NCBI RefSeq assembly: GCF_902459535.1
Contig: NZ_LR699553.1
Span: 3,410,001-3,474,000, forward strand
Reading direction: 5' to 3'
Source of the DNA: Paraburkholderia dioscoreae
GTDB taxonomy: Bacteria; Pseudomonadota; Gammaproteobacteria; Burkholderiales; Burkholderiaceae
DNA: 64,000 nt
Shown here: piece by piece, positions 7,476-16,109 of the stretch
How positions within the stretch are numbered: position 1 is the stretch's first letter
How the letters are laid out: every line of letters starts with the position of its first letter
Notes under the pieces: generated by a model
The model's input: the letters and a program-made list of their open reading frames with translations, nothing else
What the model was told of the DNA's origin: nothing
The model's database searches: none
Made by a program: the position numbers and the translations under genes

Positions 7476-9338
7476 ATGCCATCCCCCGTCATGCAACCTG
7501 TATTTGACCGCGCTTTCGCGGCGCATCGTGACGGCCGCCTCGAAGACGCCGAACGCGGCTACCGCGCGACGCTCGACGGCAACCCCGCGCACGTCGATGC
7601 GTTGCACCTGCTGGGCGTCCTGCGCCACCAGCAGGGCCAGCACGCCGAAGCCGCCGAGCTCGTGCGGCGCGCGGTGAACCTGCGCCCGGAAGACGCAGCG
7701 CTGCAACTGAACCTGGGCAACGCGCTGAAGGCGCTGGGCCAGATCGACGACGCCATCGAGCAGTTCCGCAACGCGCTGACGCTGGCGCCCTCGTTCCCGA
7801 TGGCGCACTACAACCTCGGCAACGCGTATGCAGCGGCGGGCCGTCACGAAGACGCCGCCGACGCGTTCGAGAAATCGTTGCGCCTGCAACCGAACGACGC
7901 CTCGTCGCACAACAACCTCGGCAACGCGCTGCACGCGCTCGGTCGCCACACGGAAGCGATCGCCGCGTTCAGGCGCACCCTCGAACTGCGTCCCGGTCAC
8001 GCCGGCGCGCTCAATAACATGGGCATGTCGCTGAACGCGCTCGGCCGCGCGGCAGAGGCTATCCCGTGTTTCCAGACGGCATTGGCGGCCGAGCCGCGCT
8101 TCGTCGCCGCGCACTTCAATCTCGCCAATACGTTCGACGCCACCGGCCGCCATGCGGACGCGGTCGCATCGTTCCGGGCAGCGTTGAGCTTACAGCCGAA
8201 CCTGCCGCCAGCCATCTTCGGCATGGGCAATGCGCTCGCGGCGTTGGGGCGCCATGCGGAAGCACTGCCCTATCTCGAACGCGCGGTCGGTCTCGATCCG
8301 CAGTTCGCGCTCGCCTGGCTGAGTCTGGGCACCGCGCACCAGGCGCTGGGCGCGCATGGCCCCGCCGTGCGCGCATTCGATCAGGCGCTGCGCCTGCGCC
8401 CCGACCTCGCCTCCGCGCATATGAACCGCGCGCTGGCCTGGCTCGCGCTGCGCGATTTCGCACGCGGGCTGCCGGAGTACGAGTGGCGTCTGCAAACCGT
8501 CGCGCAGCCGGTGATTCAGACGCTGCCACGCTGGCACGGCGAGCCGATCGCACAACGTACCTTGCTGGTCCATGCCGAGCAGGGGTTCGGCGACACGCTG
8601 CAGTTCGTGCGCTTCGTGCCGCTCGTCACGCAGCGCGCGGCGCGCGTCATACTCGAAGTGCAGCCGCAACTACTGCCGTTGCTGGCGCCTGCCGCGCAAG
8701 CCTGGCGCGTGACGCTGATCGCCCAGGGCACGCCGCGCCCCTCCGCCGATCTGCAATGCCCGTTGCTGAGCCTGCCGCTCGCACTCGGCACGACTTACGA
8801 CACCATTCCCGCGCGCACGCCCTACCTCGACGTGCCGCCCGCTTATGGCCGCAAGTGGCGCGGCTCGCTCGGCGGCCAGGCAAAACGCAAGATCGGCATT
8901 GCGTGGTCCGGACGCATCCAGCAAAACGAAACGCGCTCGATGCCACTCGCCATGCTCGACCCGCTGTTCGCGCTCGAAGGCATCGACTGGATCGTGCTGC
9001 AACCCGAGTTGAGCGCCGACGAACGCGTGGCGCTTGACGCGCATCCGCGCGCGGCGTCGATTCATCGTTTCGACGGGCGGATCGGCGACTTTGCGGACAC
9101 CGCGGCGATCATCGAACGGCTCGATGCAGTGGTGTCGATCGATACAGCCATCGCGCACCTTGCCGGCGCACTGCGCAAGCCGCTCTGGCTGATGCTGCCG
9201 TTCGCCGCGGATTGGCGCTGGTTTGCCGGCGAAACGCGCAGCCCGTGGTATCCGGGCGCGACGCTGGTGCGTCAGTCGCAACCGGGCGCATGGAGTGAAG
9301 TCGTGGAATCTGTGGCGAGCGAATTGCGTAAGCAGTGA
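7476..9338 (+). CDS. TPR-repeat protein with C-terminal glycosyltransferase-like domain
   Basis: About 620 aa. The first roughly 350 residues are about ten tandem tetratricopeptide repeats of 34 residues with a recurring signature of LGNAL, A-x-x-x-F and L-x-P (e.g. AALQLNLGNALKALGQ). The rest is a GT-B-like C-terminal domain with AEQGFGDTLQFVRF, KIGIAWSGR and DAVVSIDTAIAHLAGALRKP, as in the TPR/glycosyltransferase-9-like proteins of Burkholderia. It may glycosylate a cell-surface or protein target; the substrate is unknown. Three starts are possible (GTG 7446, ATG 7476, ATG 7491) and none has a good ribosome site; I chose 7476 as a compromise. Confidence 0.82.
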   Translation: MPSPVMQPVFDRAFAAHRDGRLEDAERGYRATLDGNPAHVDALHLLGVLRHQQGQHAEAAELVRRAVNLRPEDAALQLNLGNALKALGQIDDAIEQFRNALTLAPSFPMAHYNLGNAYAAAGRHEDAADAFEKSLRLQPNDASSHNNLGNALHALGRHTEAIAAFRRTLELRPGHAGALNNMGMSLNALGRAAEAIPCFQTALAAEPRFVAAHFNLANTFDATGRHADAVASFRAALSLQPNLPPAIFGMGNALAALGRHAEALPYLERAVGLDPQFALAWLSLGTAHQALGAHGPAVRAFDQALRLRPDLASAHMNRALAWLALRDFARGLPEYEWRLQTVAQPVIQTLPRWHGEPIAQRTLLVHAEQGFGDTLQFVRFVPLVTQRAARVILEVQPQLLPLLAPAAQAWRVTLIAQGTPRPSADLQCPLLSLPLALGTTYDTIPARTPYLDVPPAYGRKWRGSLGGQAKRKIGIAWSGRIQQNETRSMPLAMLDPLFALEGIDWIVLQPELSADERVALDAHPRAASIHRFDGRIGDFADTAAIIERLDAVVSIDTAIAHLAGALRKPLWLMLPFAADWRWFAGETRSPWYPGATLVRQSQPGAWSEVVESVASELRKQ

Positions 9339-9378
9339 CCGGACGCCGCGCAGCCAAGGTCGGCGCAGCTGTTCCGCC

Positions 9379-9424
9379 AAAAACAAAACCCCGCGTTCGG
9401 TGATGAACGCGGGGTTTTGTTTTG
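9379..9424. terminator. Bidirectional rho-independent terminator
   Basis: Strong stem AAACAAAACCCCGCGTTC / GAACGCGGGGTTTTGTTT with a 6-base loop, A-tract on the left and T-tract on the right. It serves the TPR gene on the plus strand and the converging transporter gene on the minus strand. Confidence 0.9.
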
Positions 9425-9443
9425 ACCGAATGAACGGCGAAGC

Positions 9444-10745
9444 TCAGGCTGTCCGGTACTGATCGCGCGATTCAGGCGTGCGGTACAGCACCAGCGTCGC
9501 AATCAACCCGCAAATCGCTGCCACGCCCAGGAACAGACCCGGCGCCGCCTTGTTGCCGGTGGTGTGAATCAGCAGCGTCGAGATGGCCGGCGTGAAACCG
9601 CCGATCGTCGTAGCAAGGCTGTAGGCGAGCGAAAACCCGGCGGTCCGCACTTCGACCGGCATGACCTCGGTCAGCGCCACGACCATCCCGCCGTTATAGC
9701 TGCCGTACAGGAACGACAGCCACAGTTCGACCTCCAGCAGACGCGCAAACGACGGATCCGCCACCAGCCATTGCAGCGCCGGATACGCGGTGATGATAGT
9801 CAGGATCGTGAAGGCCAGCAGCACCGGACGGCGGCCGATCCGGTCCGACAACGCACCTGCGAGCGGCAGCCAGATCAGATTCGACAGACCGATACAGACC
9901 GTGACGACGAGCGTATCGATCGACGACAGTTTCAGCACTTCCTTGCCGAAGGTCGGCGTGTAGGCCGTGATCATGTAGAACGACACGGTGGTCATGATCA
10001 CCATGCCCATGCCGCCCAGCACGATGCCCCAGTTCGCGGCCATCGTCTTCATGATCTCGCCCATCTTCGGATGGTGTTTGCGCGCCTTGAATTCCTCGGT
10101 TTCCTGCAGCGAACGGCGGATCAGGAACAGGAACGGCACGATCAGGCAGCCGATCAGGAACGGCACGCGCCAACCCCAGGCACCCATCTGGTCGGCCGGC
10201 AACATCTTGTTCAGGAGCACGCCGATCAGCGCGGCGAACACCACGGCAACCTGCTGGCTGCCCGACTGCCACGCGCAGTAGAAGCCCTTGTTGCCCTTGG
10301 TGGCGATCTCCGACAGATACACCGAGACGCCGCCCAATTCGACCCCGGCCGAGAAGCCCTGCAACAACCGGCCGAACAGCACGAGCATCGGCGCCAGTAC
10401 GCCGATCGTCGCGTAACCTGGAATTGCCGCCACCGTGAGCGTGCCGAGCGCCATCAGGCCGAGGGTGAGGATCAGGCCTTTGCGCCGGCCGTGATGGTCG
10501 ATGTAGGCGCCAAGGACGATCGCACCGAGCGGCCGCATCAGGAAGCCCGCGCCGAACACCGACAGCGACAGCATCAACGAGGCGAATTCGTTGCCGCTCG
10601 GGAAATAGGTCTTGGCGATCGCCGAAGCGTAATAGCCATAGACCATGAAGTCGTACATCTCAAGAAAGTTGCCGCTGACCACGCGGAATACCGTCTTGAC
10701 CTTGGATTCTTCCGATGAGGAAGTAGCGTGTGACGCAGTAGACAT
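9444..10745 (-). CDS. MFS transporter, MHS family (citrate/tricarballylate:proton symporter-like)
   Basis: Twelve-span inner-membrane symporter of 433 aa. MHS-family marks are GNFLEMYDFMVYGYYA in the first helix, the loop 2-3 motif GAYIDHHGRRKGL, and QGFSAGVELGG in the fourth helix. The closest characterised relatives are CitA/TcuC, so a tricarboxylate or related organic acid is the likely substrate; this is inferred from family resemblance only. The ATG at 10745 has AGAGA about seven bases upstream and gives the usual short cytosolic N-terminus; the longer frame adds 43 non-conserved residues. It stands alone, with no adjoining catabolic genes. Confidence 0.88.
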   Translation of the reverse strand: MSTASHATSSSEESKVKTVFRVVSGNFLEMYDFMVYGYYASAIAKTYFPSGNEFASLMLSLSVFGAGFLMRPLGAIVLGAYIDHHGRRKGLILTLGLMALGTLTVAAIPGYATIGVLAPMLVLFGRLLQGFSAGVELGGVSVYLSEIATKGNKGFYCAWQSGSQQVAVVFAALIGVLLNKMLPADQMGAWGWRVPFLIGCLIVPFLFLIRRSLQETEEFKARKHHPKMGEIMKTMAANWGIVLGGMGMVIMTTVSFYMITAYTPTFGKEVLKLSSIDTLVVTVCIGLSNLIWLPLAGALSDRIGRRPVLLAFTILTIITAYPALQWLVADPSFARLLEVELWLSFLYGSYNGGMVVALTEVMPVEVRTAGFSLAYSLATTIGGFTPAISTLLIHTTGNKAAPGLFLGVAAICGLIATLVLYRTPESRDQYRTA

Positions 10746-11047
10746 GACATTCTCTGATGGACCTGTCGCCACGAAAGAAGCGGTAACGCGCAGGCAGTTG
10801 AAACGATCCACTGCGTTCGGCAAGCGGATGCCTCGGTCGGATGGAAGAACGCGCCGGGGGCGCTGCATTCTCATGCTGAACGCATTCCCGCGGTATCAGG
10901 GTAAACGTTGTGAATCATGCGGTGGCCGCTCCACGTAATGTTACCGTTGATGGCGCTGTCGCGTAATGCATACAGTTTCATTACAAAGGGTGTCACCTGT
11001 CGTCGCGGTAACATTTTGCAGTCAGGCATTTCCGTTGATCACTACCG
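10746..11047. other. Divergent intergenic region
   Basis: Holds the 5' regions of the MHS transporter (minus) and the GNAT gene (plus). Its GC content falls compared with the flanks. The hexamer GTAATG occurs at about 10938 and 10963, and its complement CATTAC at about 10979, which could be a regulator-binding arrangement. I see no convincing -35/-10 pair and no ORF. Confidence 0.4.
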
Positions 11048-11572
11048 ATGCGAACCCTCCCCGCTCTTTCGCTGCGCCCCGCGACTCTCGCGGATGCCGC
11101 GCTCATTGCTTCGATCCACAGCAGCAGTTGGCAGGCCACCTACCGCGGTCTGTTGCCCGACGCCTTTCTCGACGGCGAAGTCGCGAGCGAACGCGCCGCT
11201 TACTGGGAAGCGCGTCTGAGCGCGCCCGGCGGCGAGCGCCGCATCGTGCTGATCGCCGAACTCGCGGGCGAGCCGGCCGGCTTTGTCTGCGTCGAACGTC
11301 AGCCGGAGTCCGCGTGGGGTGTACTGCTCGATAACCTGCACGCGCGGCCCGCCTATCAGGGTCTCGGCGTCGGCAAGCTGCTGATGCAGGCCGCCGAGGA
11401 CTGGGCTCGCGCGCAAGGCGAGGTGCAGCTCTATCTGTACGTGCTCGAAGGCAACACGCCGGCGATCGGCTTTTACGAGCGGCAAGGCTGGCAATTTGTC
11501 GGCGCCGAACCGGACCATATGGGCGGCGTGGATATTACGGCGTTGCGCTACGTATACAGATTCGACCGATAA
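11048..11572 (+). CDS. GNAT-family N-acetyltransferase
   Basis: Single-domain acetyltransferase of 174 aa that uses acetyl-CoA. The beta4-alpha3 acetyl-CoA loop is YQGLGVGKLLM (Q-x-x-G-x-G), preceded by the strand LLDNLHARPA and followed by YVLEGNTPAIGFYERQGW, the usual C-terminal half of the fold. The N-terminus RPATLADAALIASIHSSSW is like RimI-type and phosphinothricin-type members. The substrate is not determinable. No neighbour on the same strand lies within 300 bases, so it is probably monocistronic. Confidence 0.88.
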   Translation: MRTLPALSLRPATLADAALIASIHSSSWQATYRGLLPDAFLDGEVASERAAYWEARLSAPGGERRIVLIAELAGEPAGFVCVERQPESAWGVLLDNLHARPAYQGLGVGKLLMQAAEDWARAQGEVQLYLYVLEGNTPAIGFYERQGWQFVGAEPDHMGGVDITALRYVYRFDR

Positions 11573-11888
11573 AACCGGTTGGCCCGCCTGTTCGTCGTCA
11601 GGGTTTTACACCCTGCTGGACGGTTCGGCACCTCATTTCGGAACCGTCCGATCGCCAGGCCGGCTGCTTCCAGGCATCATCTTCCGCACTCCGTTGGCTT
11701 CATAGCGACCCGCCCACGTGCTCATGTGTTCATGTGCCATTTCGCTCACCGCGAGCATAACGCTGGTACGCGGCGTTGACGTGGGACGTGTATAGAAGGC
11801 GTTCACGCGCATCGCTCCGAGGCCTGAGTCCCCGCAGACCACGGGAACGCCGATCGGCATTCCCCTTACGAGGCGCTGGAAAAGACCG
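11573..11888. other. Intergenic region with a hairpin
   Basis: Between the GNAT gene and the following unknown gene. A 9-bp perfect stem GGACGGTTC (11618-11626) / GAACCGTCC (11641-11649) could form but has no T-tract. Otherwise I see no convincing gene; a 91-residue minus-strand frame covers most of it but lacks a recognisable family and a ribosome site. Confidence 0.4.
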
Positions 11889-13031
11889 ATGTCCACCATT
11901 CCTTTCACCCCGATCGAAGGCTATCTGGCGCTGCCCCGCCTGCGCCCGCTCGGTCATGTGCCCGCGCCCTTCGGCCGGGACTGGGCGCTGCTTCCACCGG
12001 GCTACAGTTTGCGGGCGGAACTCAAGGCGCTCTATGCAGCCATGCTGCGCACGTTCTGTCTGAGCGATCAGGCCATTCGCTCTCTTTGCCGGTGGTCGCC
12101 GCTGGAAGAACAACGCGCGATCGCGGTTGCCGCTCAGTCCGGGTCCACCGCGACAACAGCGCAGGCAACGGTCTTCGCCGCACCGCCCGAGGCCGCCGGA
12201 CAAACGGCTGTTGAAACGGCTGTCGTCCCGCCCAATGTCGGGCCCGCGTATGTAACGGCGGCGCGTGGTTATGGCAACCATTGGGGCGCGTTAGCGGGCG
12301 GCGCGTGCGTACTCGGCGGCGCGGCAGTGCTGGCGTGGATTGGGTTCGACCATCTGGCGCATCGCCAAGTGGCCACTCCTGTCGCCGCCCGGGTATCGGC
12401 TCAACGGAGTTCGCAGGTATCGGACCTTCGGTCGCCGGTGACGGTAAGCGACCTCGCGGTTGGCAACGGTGCGGTGAGCGCGCCCACAACAGTTGCCGGC
12501 TCGACGCCCGCGCTCCCGGGCGTGGCGCCAACGTTCGCGCGTGCATCCAACCCGACGTCGGCAACGGTGTCTACAAGCGTTTCGGCCCACGCCTCTACTC
12601 AGGCATTGCCCTCTGCTCCGGCGCGCATCTCCGCCGATAAGACGGGCGCACGTCGCTATCACCGCGCTCGTGAGACAAGCGCTACGCAACAGCAACAAAA
12701 CCGCCCGCACACCACGCGGTACGCCGCCGCAAACCAATCGTCGCACTCAGCGGGCAATACCGGTGACGTGCCGCAGATCGCAACCCGGAGCGTTGCGGAA
12801 GGTTCGACGACAAGGCCTTCGGCTGCGGGATCCTATTCGCCTCTCGCGCCGACTCGACTCGGCGTCGACGAATACGCGGGTGTGACACTGTCCGCGTCGA
12901 CGCATCTGCGCGATACACCGCCATCGCACGCCGGCTCTTCGAACAATGCGTCCGACAGCGCGGGAACGGAGTGGATGAGCCGTCTTTCACAGCGGCGCGT
13001 GACCGAGATCCCCGATCAATTCGCGAAGTAG
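11889..13031 (+). CDS. Unknown protein with one membrane span and long low-complexity tail
   Basis: 380 aa, family not recognised. Residues 1-80 look folded (FTPIEGYLALPRLRPLGHVP; LRAELKALYAAMLRTFCLSD). A single hydrophobic segment lies near residues 132-150 (GALAGGACVLGGAAVLAWIG). Beyond it are about 220 residues rich in Ser, Thr, Ala and Pro, most likely disordered. The topology suggests a cytosolic N-terminal domain and a periplasmic tail, or the reverse. A purine-rich stretch (GGAAAAG) about six bases before ATG 11889 supports the start. It ends in a double-hairpin terminator and is convergent with the DUF2968 gene. Codon composition matches the neighbours. Confidence 0.65.
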   Translation: MSTIPFTPIEGYLALPRLRPLGHVPAPFGRDWALLPPGYSLRAELKALYAAMLRTFCLSDQAIRSLCRWSPLEEQRAIAVAAQSGSTATTAQATVFAAPPEAAGQTAVETAVVPPNVGPAYVTAARGYGNHWGALAGGACVLGGAAVLAWIGFDHLAHRQVATPVAARVSAQRSSQVSDLRSPVTVSDLAVGNGAVSAPTTVAGSTPALPGVAPTFARASNPTSATVSTSVSAHASTQALPSAPARISADKTGARRYHRARETSATQQQQNRPHTTRYAAANQSSHSAGNTGDVPQIATRSVAEGSTTRPSAAGSYSPLAPTRLGVDEYAGVTLSASTHLRDTPPSHAGSSNNASDSAGTEWMSRLSQRRVTEIPDQFAK

Positions 13032-13098
13032 CCACGCCGCAATCCCAGCGGCGTGGCATAAAAAAGCCCGGCCATTCGTGAATGAATGACCGGGCTTT
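13031..13098. terminator. Tandem hairpins, bidirectional terminator
   Basis: Two consecutive stem-loops between convergent genes: GCCACGCCGC / GCGGCGTGGC (13031-13057), then AAAGCCCGGCCATTC / GAATGACCGGGCTTT (13063-13098, one mismatch) flanked by A- and T-runs. The second is a standard rho-independent terminator in both directions. Confidence 0.85.
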
Positions 13099-13113
13099 AT
13101 CACGCTACCGCAA

Positions 13114-13827
13114 TTACTTCTGGATCGGCAATCCCATTTCCGTTTGCCTCTGCAGTTGCATCACTTCGCCCTGCACCTGACGCAACTGTGCCTGCGCCCT
13201 TTCCTTCTCCGCATGCAGCGCGGCCGCTTCGCCTTGTGTTTGACGCTGATAGTCGTTGACCTTGGCCTGCTGCGTGCGAGCCACCTCGAGATCGGCTTGC
13301 AGGCGTTTGGCGCGATTTTCGGATAACACGATGATGTCTTCGATGTACGCCTTCTGCGCCTGCAACTGTGTGCGACGAATCTCGACGTCGGCAAGCTGCG
13401 CGGTCTGCTGGGCAAAGCCCGCATAGATTGCTTCCGCGCGTGCCACGTCTTCGGACTTGATCACCCGCCAGAAATGTTTGTCCTGAAATAGCGCGACGTA
13501 GTAGGTCATTTCCTGCGGATAGAAAAACAGACTGGCGCCGTAACTGCCGTTATACGTGGTGCGCAGTTCGCTCAGCTTCGCGTCGTGAATCATCTGCATC
13601 AGTTCGGCGACGTTGCCTTGCGCATCTCCAGCCGCAGACGGCGTGGCTGACGCGTTGCGCAGCGCGTCGGCCACGGGCTGCGGCGTCAGGGTGTTGATAG
13701 CCGGCCTTGTGCCGACCATGGGCGCGGCCTCGTCGCCTTGCGCCGCCAGCACGAGACCGCCCTGCTGCAACAGCGCACACGAAGTCGCGAGCAGCATGGC
13801 GCGCCGTACAATTAAGGGATACTTCAT
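13114..13827 (-). CDS. DUF2968-family secreted coiled-coil protein
   Basis: 237 aa with an N-terminal signal peptide (MKYPLIVRRAMLLATSCALLQQ) and probable cleavage near VLAAQ. A globular middle follows (ELRTTYNGSYGASLFFYPQEMTYYVALFQDKHFWRV), then about 110 residues of Gln/Ala/Glu-rich helix with strong coiled-coil character to the C-terminus. This matches the DUF2968 proteins of Burkholderiales; the function is unknown, and a periplasmic or envelope location is inferred. ATG 13827 is preceded by GGAGC; the longer frame adds 23 residues in front of the signal peptide and is unlikely. Confidence 0.82.
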   Translation of the reverse strand: MKYPLIVRRAMLLATSCALLQQGGLVLAAQGDEAAPMVGTRPAINTLTPQPVADALRNASATPSAAGDAQGNVAELMQMIHDAKLSELRTTYNGSYGASLFFYPQEMTYYVALFQDKHFWRVIKSEDVARAEAIYAGFAQQTAQLADVEIRRTQLQAQKAYIEDIIVLSENRAKRLQADLEVARTQQAKVNDYQRQTQGEAAALHAEKERAQAQLRQVQGEVMQLQRQTEMGLPIQK

Positions 13828-14431
13828 ACGTGCTTGCTCCATGCGAATCCAAAACAGCCGCAGATTATCGCGCGGATTAGCCTTTAAGCGAAGCATTCAA
13901 ATGTCGCGCAGACTGACTTTAAATCGAGATAAATGGCGAGCGACTGATCTGGTCGAATCGACCCGGTAATCGCACAAGAAACGAGTTCATATAAGGCGAA
14001 AATGCAAGCTTCCGCCTCGCTCAGATAATTCTCAAATCACGTTCGATTCGCGGGAATCCAACAGCAAGCGGGCGAAGATATGGAGATAGAGTGCCGGCCG
14101 AAAGAGATGCGCACTGCGGTCATTAGATAACTCGCATTCCTGAATATCCATCTCGATAACGAGACGCCTACGATGTCAAAAGCCAGGAATTTCCGCCGAT
14201 CTCGTTACACAGGCCTGCGCGTAACGCACAGCGAAGCGCGAAGGCAGCCCCGGGAAAGCGAGCCTGTTGCTCGATCAGTAAGGCAACAGGAACACTGCCC
14301 CAAAAACATGAAGCGCACCACCGCAAACAGCAGTGGTGCGCCTCGAACAAACCAGCCTGTGAAACTCAACTTCGACCCGCTCCGCCCAAAGCGTGGACTC
14401 GATACCGGGTGGCCGCCTTAAAGACGCCGCC
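13828..14431. other. 600-bp region without a convincing gene, with RNA-like hairpins
   Basis: Less GC-rich than the flanking genes and without a good coding frame. Near its right end two stems are close together: CCTGTTG/CAACAGG (about 14264-14290) and a perfect 8-bp stem CGCACCAC (14314-14321) / GTGGTGCG (14333-14340). They could belong to a small RNA or a leader, but there is no T-run after either on the plus strand and I cannot assign a known RNA family. Confidence 0.35.
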
Positions 14432-15934
14432 TCAAAAACGCGTTTCCCGCGCCACGCGCAGGAATGTATCGAGCAATGGCGTGCAGTCGAGCAACTCCGC
14501 GCCACCCGCCCGATGAAACTCCGGATGCCATTGCACGCCCATCACGAACGGCGCACGCCGGTAGCGCACGGCCTCGATGATGCCGTCCGACGCCGACACG
14601 GCTTCGATATTGAGATCCCGGCCGAGCGTCTTGACCGCCTGGTGGTGAATCGAGTTGACGATTGCATCGCGCTGGCCCGGGAACATATTGGCGAGCGTCG
14701 AACCGTCGGGGAAGTGAATCCCGTGCCGATGCTGATCGTAGTTCTCGTTGACGTGGGCGCCCGCGGTCGGCACATCGGTGGCGATGTCCTGATACAAGGT
14801 GCCGCCGAACGCCACATTAATCAGTTGACAGCCACGGCACACGCCGAGTACCGGCTTGCCCGACTCGATGAACTCGTGCAGCAGTTCGAGCTCGTACATG
14901 TCGCGCACGCGGTCGCCGGGCCACTCGTGGCTGGTCGCCTGTTCCGCGTAAGACTGCGGCGAAACGTCTGCACCGCCTTGCAGCAGCAGGCCGTCCAGAT
15001 GCTTCGCATAATCGCGCAGGCGGATATTGCTAGGATGCAGCATGCCCTGGTGCCCGACCGTGGGAATCATGAACACGAGCACGTCGCGCGACATCACCCA
15101 ATGCGCAATCGATTCCTCGAGATACTGCAAGGTCTTGCCGCGCAATCCCTTCGCGCCCGGCTCCGGATGAAAGATGCGCGCCGACACGCCGATGCGCAGC
15201 GTGCGCTGCGTGATCCGCTGGCCGGCGCGATCGAACAACTGGCGCGCGCGCGCCGCGATGATGCGGCCGAACACGGTCCACGCCGAATCGTTGTGCTTCA
15301 GATAGCGCGGTGGCGACGGCGGCAATGCGTTGGGCGGCGGCGGATTGGACGCGCTGAAGTCGGGCGCCGCGCCGAAACCGGGCGGCGGCGAGCCGGCCTG
15401 GCGCCCGGCGGAGGCCTGAACCTCATCGACTACGGCGGCGTCTTCCACTGAAGTAACCAGTTCGGCATCGACAGGTTCGCTGTTCGCGAAAGTCGGTGAG
15501 GATTTCGGAGCCGGTCTCGCCGCATACGTTCCGGTGCGGCGTGCCGCCTTTTCATGAACCTCGGCTTCCTGCTGCGCCGTGGACGCGGCAGCCGAATTGC
15601 GTGCTTCGGCCGCGTCGCGTTGCCGCGCCGTTTGCCGATCAGTCGGCGTGACGGCGGACGCGCTGTCGGGATCATCGGTCGACGATCGCACGGCCGCCTG
15701 CCCGGCAGCCGGCGTGGTTGCCGCGTCAGCGGGCGCATGGGCCGGCGGCGTCACCGCGTCCTTGACCGGCGACTGGATGGCATCTTCATGCGAGAGAGGT
15801 AGCGAGGCTGCCGGTTCATCCGGCGCAAAGCCGGGTAGCGACGCGCCGGGCGCTGCGCCGGAGGGCGCAGGCGACGCCGAAGGCGGCGTGGGATCGCCGG
15901 GCTTGCCGGCGTTTTCAGGTTTGTTTTCGCTCAT
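14432..15934 (-). CDS. Class I glutamine-amidotransferase-like hydrolase (gamma-glutamyl-GABA hydrolase/PuuD-like) with long disordered N-terminus
   Basis: 500 aa. Residues from about 246 to the end form the catalytic domain: IGVSARIFHPEP, LLLQGGADVSPQSY (oxyanion region), the nucleophile Cys366 in GVCRGCQLINVAFGG, and the His-Glu pair in GVQWHPEF. This layout is that of PuuD, which hydrolyses gamma-glutamyl-gamma-aminobutyrate in putrescine breakdown; related hydrolases act on other gamma-glutamyl amides. The first 245 residues are Pro/Ala/Ser/Thr-rich without recognisable fold, about doubling the family's usual 250-aa length. ATG 15934 is taken; an ATG 24 bases upstream is possible. No other Puu genes are adjacent. 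Confidence 0.83.
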   Translation of the reverse strand: MSENKPENAGKPGDPTPPSASPAPSGAAPGASLPGFAPDEPAASLPLSHEDAIQSPVKDAVTPPAHAPADAATTPAAGQAAVRSSTDDPDSASAVTPTDRQTARQRDAAEARNSAAASTAQQEAEVHEKAARRTGTYAARPAPKSSPTFANSEPVDAELVTSVEDAAVVDEVQASAGRQAGSPPPGFGAAPDFSASNPPPPNALPPSPPRYLKHNDSAWTVFGRIIAARARQLFDRAGQRITQRTLRIGVSARIFHPEPGAKGLRGKTLQYLEESIAHWVMSRDVLVFMIPTVGHQGMLHPSNIRLRDYAKHLDGLLLQGGADVSPQSYAEQATSHEWPGDRVRDMYELELLHEFIESGKPVLGVCRGCQLINVAFGGTLYQDIATDVPTAGAHVNENYDQHRHGIHFPDGSTLANMFPGQRDAIVNSIHHQAVKTLGRDLNIEAVSASDGIIEAVRYRRAPFVMGVQWHPEFHRAGGAELLDCTPLLDTFLRVARETRF

Positions 15935-16109
15935 GACAGTCAGACAGGCGCCTTCCACGCGAACGAATGAATATGCCCTGATTATCCGCTAGCGAGCCAA
16001 GCCCCGCAAACCCGCACACAATTGCTCACATTGTTGCGGCACCCCGAAACAAGACCCTTTGCGAGGCCGCGACGCGAGTCTGTCTGACGAGTGAGTAAGT
16101 CTGTCTGAC

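Noticed and set aside
11633..11908. 91-residue minus-strand frame between the GNAT gene and the unknown gene
   Set aside because: It contains a plausible-looking stretch (EMAHEHMSTWAGRYEANG) but no ribosome site, no known family, and it overlaps the start of the next gene.
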